NCBI GenBank assembly: GCA_016790385.1
Contig: JAEUNV010000541.1
Location: forward strand, 1-6,625
Source: Zoogloea sp.
GTDB lineage: Bacteria > Pseudomonadota > Gammaproteobacteria > Burkholderiales > Rhodocyclaceae
DNA: 6,625 bases
Direction: 5' to 3'
Shown here: positions 5,492 to 6,625 of the stretch, piece after piece
Position numbering within the stretch: the stretch's first letter is position 1
Layout: every line of letters begins with the position of its first letter
Program-made: the position numbers and the translations under genes
Notes under the pieces: generated by a model
The model's database searches: none
Seen by the model: the letters and a program-made list of their open reading frames with translations, nothing else
Told to the model about the DNA's origin: nothing

Positions 5492-6625
5492 GTGACCCCT
5501 CCCCGTTCCAGCCCCACCGACCGCGCCGGTCTCTTTGTTCTGAGCGCCTGTCTCGTCGCCGCGCTGCTGGTGGCCTTCCTCGCCGTTCGCCAGCAAACCG
5601 AGCAGCACGGCCGCGAACAGATCGAACAGGGCACCAGACTGGTCAAGGCGCTCACCGCCATTCCCCTGGATGGCCTCACCCCCGCCGACGGACGCCCCAA
5701 CCCCCTGGCGGCCGTCCTGCGCGCCCATGGCAGCGCTGATCTCGCTTTCGGGCTGGTGACCGATCCGCAGGGCCGCACCCTTGCCGAAGTCACGGCGCCA
5801 GGCCTCAGCCCCGCCGTGCAGCCCCTCAACGCCGACCGCCCCGCCGAATGGTTCGGTCATGGCCCCGTCGACAGCGGAGTGGCCGGCCTCGACCTGATGG
5901 AGTTCCACGGGCCCCTGCTCAGCGATGGACATCTGGAAGGCTTTGTGCGCATTGCCTTCCGGGCCCCCGGCATGGGTTTCACTGCCAGCCAGCTCCCTTT
6001 TCTGGCCGGCCTGGCCCTGCCGGTGCTGTTGCTGGTGCCGCTGTTCTTCTTCCTGCTGCGCAGCCAGCTGCGCCCCCTGCAAGCCCTCGGCGCCCGCCTG
6101 GAAACCCTCGCCACCGCCCCCCCGGGCGAGGCTTCCGCCCGTGACGTGGTGAGCCGCTTCGCCCTGTTCCTGGACGCCGCGGAACGACGCATCCGCGAAC
6201 TCGAGTCCACCCGCGACGAGTCCGAAACCTCGGTCAAGCTGCTGGGCTACAAGAAGGAAAAAGTCGAGAGCGCCCTGGAAACCCTGCCCGAGGGTGTACT
6301 CGTGCTTGATGAGGGTGAAGTGGCGGTGTTCGCCAATGCCAAGGTCGGCCCCCTGCTCGGCACCGACCCGGCCAGCCTGCTGCACAAGGAGCCCTCCGGC
6401 TGGTCCATCGCCCCGGAGATCCTGAGCGTGCTCGCGCCCCTGGTCGGCAACCAGGCCGGCGCTGTCAAACACACCGCCAGCTACCATCCGGGGGGCGACG
6501 AGAACCGCCGCGTCAGCGTTTGGTCCCTGCCCCTGTTCGCCCCCCGCGACGCCACACGACGCCTGGGCACCCTGCTGGTCCTGCGGGAAACCACCGACCA
6601 GTTGCTGGCCGCCCGCGCCCGGGAC
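5492..6625 (+). CDS. Membrane sensor with periplasmic and PAS domains, probably a histidine kinase (3' end cut by window)
   Basis: The frame is open from GTG 5492 to the last base (378 codons, no stop), so only the sensory half is present. It is easily missed because its likely start is GTG and it has no stop in the window. Residues from the GTG: a short basic N-terminus, membrane segment 12-32, a predicted periplasmic domain of about 135 residues (33-168) containing Gly-Leu-Val-Thr-Asp-Pro-x-Gly-Arg-Thr, and a second membrane segment 170-189. A HAMP-like linker follows (LRSQLRPLQALGARLE), then charged helical sequence to about 250. A PAS domain at 255-370 begins KEKVESALETLPEGVLVLDE, has Phe-Ala-Asn-Ala and ends Gly-Thr-Leu-Leu-Val-Leu-Arg-Glu-Thr-Thr. 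The final Ala-Arg-Ala-Arg-Asp is where many such proteins pass into a HisKA domain, but that part lies outside the window, so the kinase assignment is an inference; a GGDEF or other output is possible. It lies on the same strand as the AIM24-family gene. Confidence 0.82.
   Translation, partial: MTPPRSSPTDRAGLFVLSACLVAALLVAFLAVRQQTEQHGREQIEQGTRLVKALTAIPLDGLTPADGRPNPLAAVLRAHGSADLAFGLVTDPQGRTLAEVTAPGLSPAVQPLNADRPAEWFGHGPVDSGVAGLDLMEFHGPLLSDGHLEGFVRIAFRAPGMGFTASQLPFLAGLALPVLLLVPLFFFLLRSQLRPLQALGARLETLATAPPGEASARDVVSRFALFLDAAERRIRELESTRDESETSVKLLGYKKEKVESALETLPEGVLVLDEGEVAVFANAKVGPLLGTDPASLLHKEPSGWSIAPEILSVLAPLVGNQAGAVKHTASYHPGGDENRRVSVWSLPLFAPRDATRRLGTLLVLRETTDQLLAARARD

Noticed and set aside
3296..6487. 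A 1063-codon open frame on the minus strand across three genes
   Set aside because: Its codons are in exact register with the sense codons of the genes at 3464, 4538 and 5492, which all share one frame. A minus-strand stop would then require sense TTA, CTA or TCA codons, which are rare in GC-rich genes. The product has no recognisable domain and is low-complexity Gly/Gln/Ala-rich, so it is a shadow.
1..6625. tRNA, rRNA, riboswitch, CRISPR or mobile element
   Set aside because: Coding sequence fills nearly all of the window, the gaps are 60 and about 150 bases, and I saw no direct-repeat arrays, terminal inverted repeats, transposase motifs or a cyclic-di-GMP riboswitch core in them.

Overview
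The window is a fully coding, high-GC stretch carrying four genes, all on the + strand. Both end genes are cut by the window edges. GC-rich third codon positions, signalling-rich content and the domain combinations suggest an environmental proteobacterium. A betaproteobacterium of the Rhodocyclales type is plausible, but that is a guess from style and not from a marker gene. I saw no RNA genes, insertion sequences, CRISPR arrays or phage genes.

Layout: (1) bases 1-3467 hold most of a very large membrane-bound hybrid histidine kinase, in the order MHYT membrane sensor, three PAS domains, HisKA, HATPase, receiver, Hpt, C-terminal tail. (2) Bases 3464-4477 hold a REC-HD-GYP response regulator, a predicted cyclic-di-GMP phosphodiesterase, joined to the kinase by an ATGA stop/start overlap. 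(3) Bases 4538-5338 hold an AIM24/TIGR00266-family protein of unknown function, 60 bases downstream and with its own good ribosome binding site. (4) After a gap of about 150 bases with a stem-loop and an ambiguous start region, bases 5492-6625 hold the N-terminal part of a second membrane sensor, probably a PAS histidine kinase. It starts at GTG (or possibly at ATG 5408) and runs off the end of the window.

First two genes as a system: the kinase has the His-Asp-His part of a phosphorelay (His595, Asp875, His1014; numbering from the first ATG in the window) and the coupled regulator supplies the last Asp (Asp56), attached to an intact HD-GYP domain. The relay is therefore predicted to set the rate of cyclic-di-GMP breakdown.

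Main observation: the first PAS domain of the kinase closely resembles the heme PAS domain of the oxygen sensor FixL. It keeps the proximal heme histidine (His253), the distal arginine (Arg273) and the hydrophobic distal pocket. It sits directly behind an MHYT domain, a membrane module proposed to bind copper and sense a diatomic gas or redox state. The inference is a two-input gas/redox sensor that controls cyclic-di-GMP turnover through a four-step relay. The individual families are known; the heme assignment and the combined reading are predictions.
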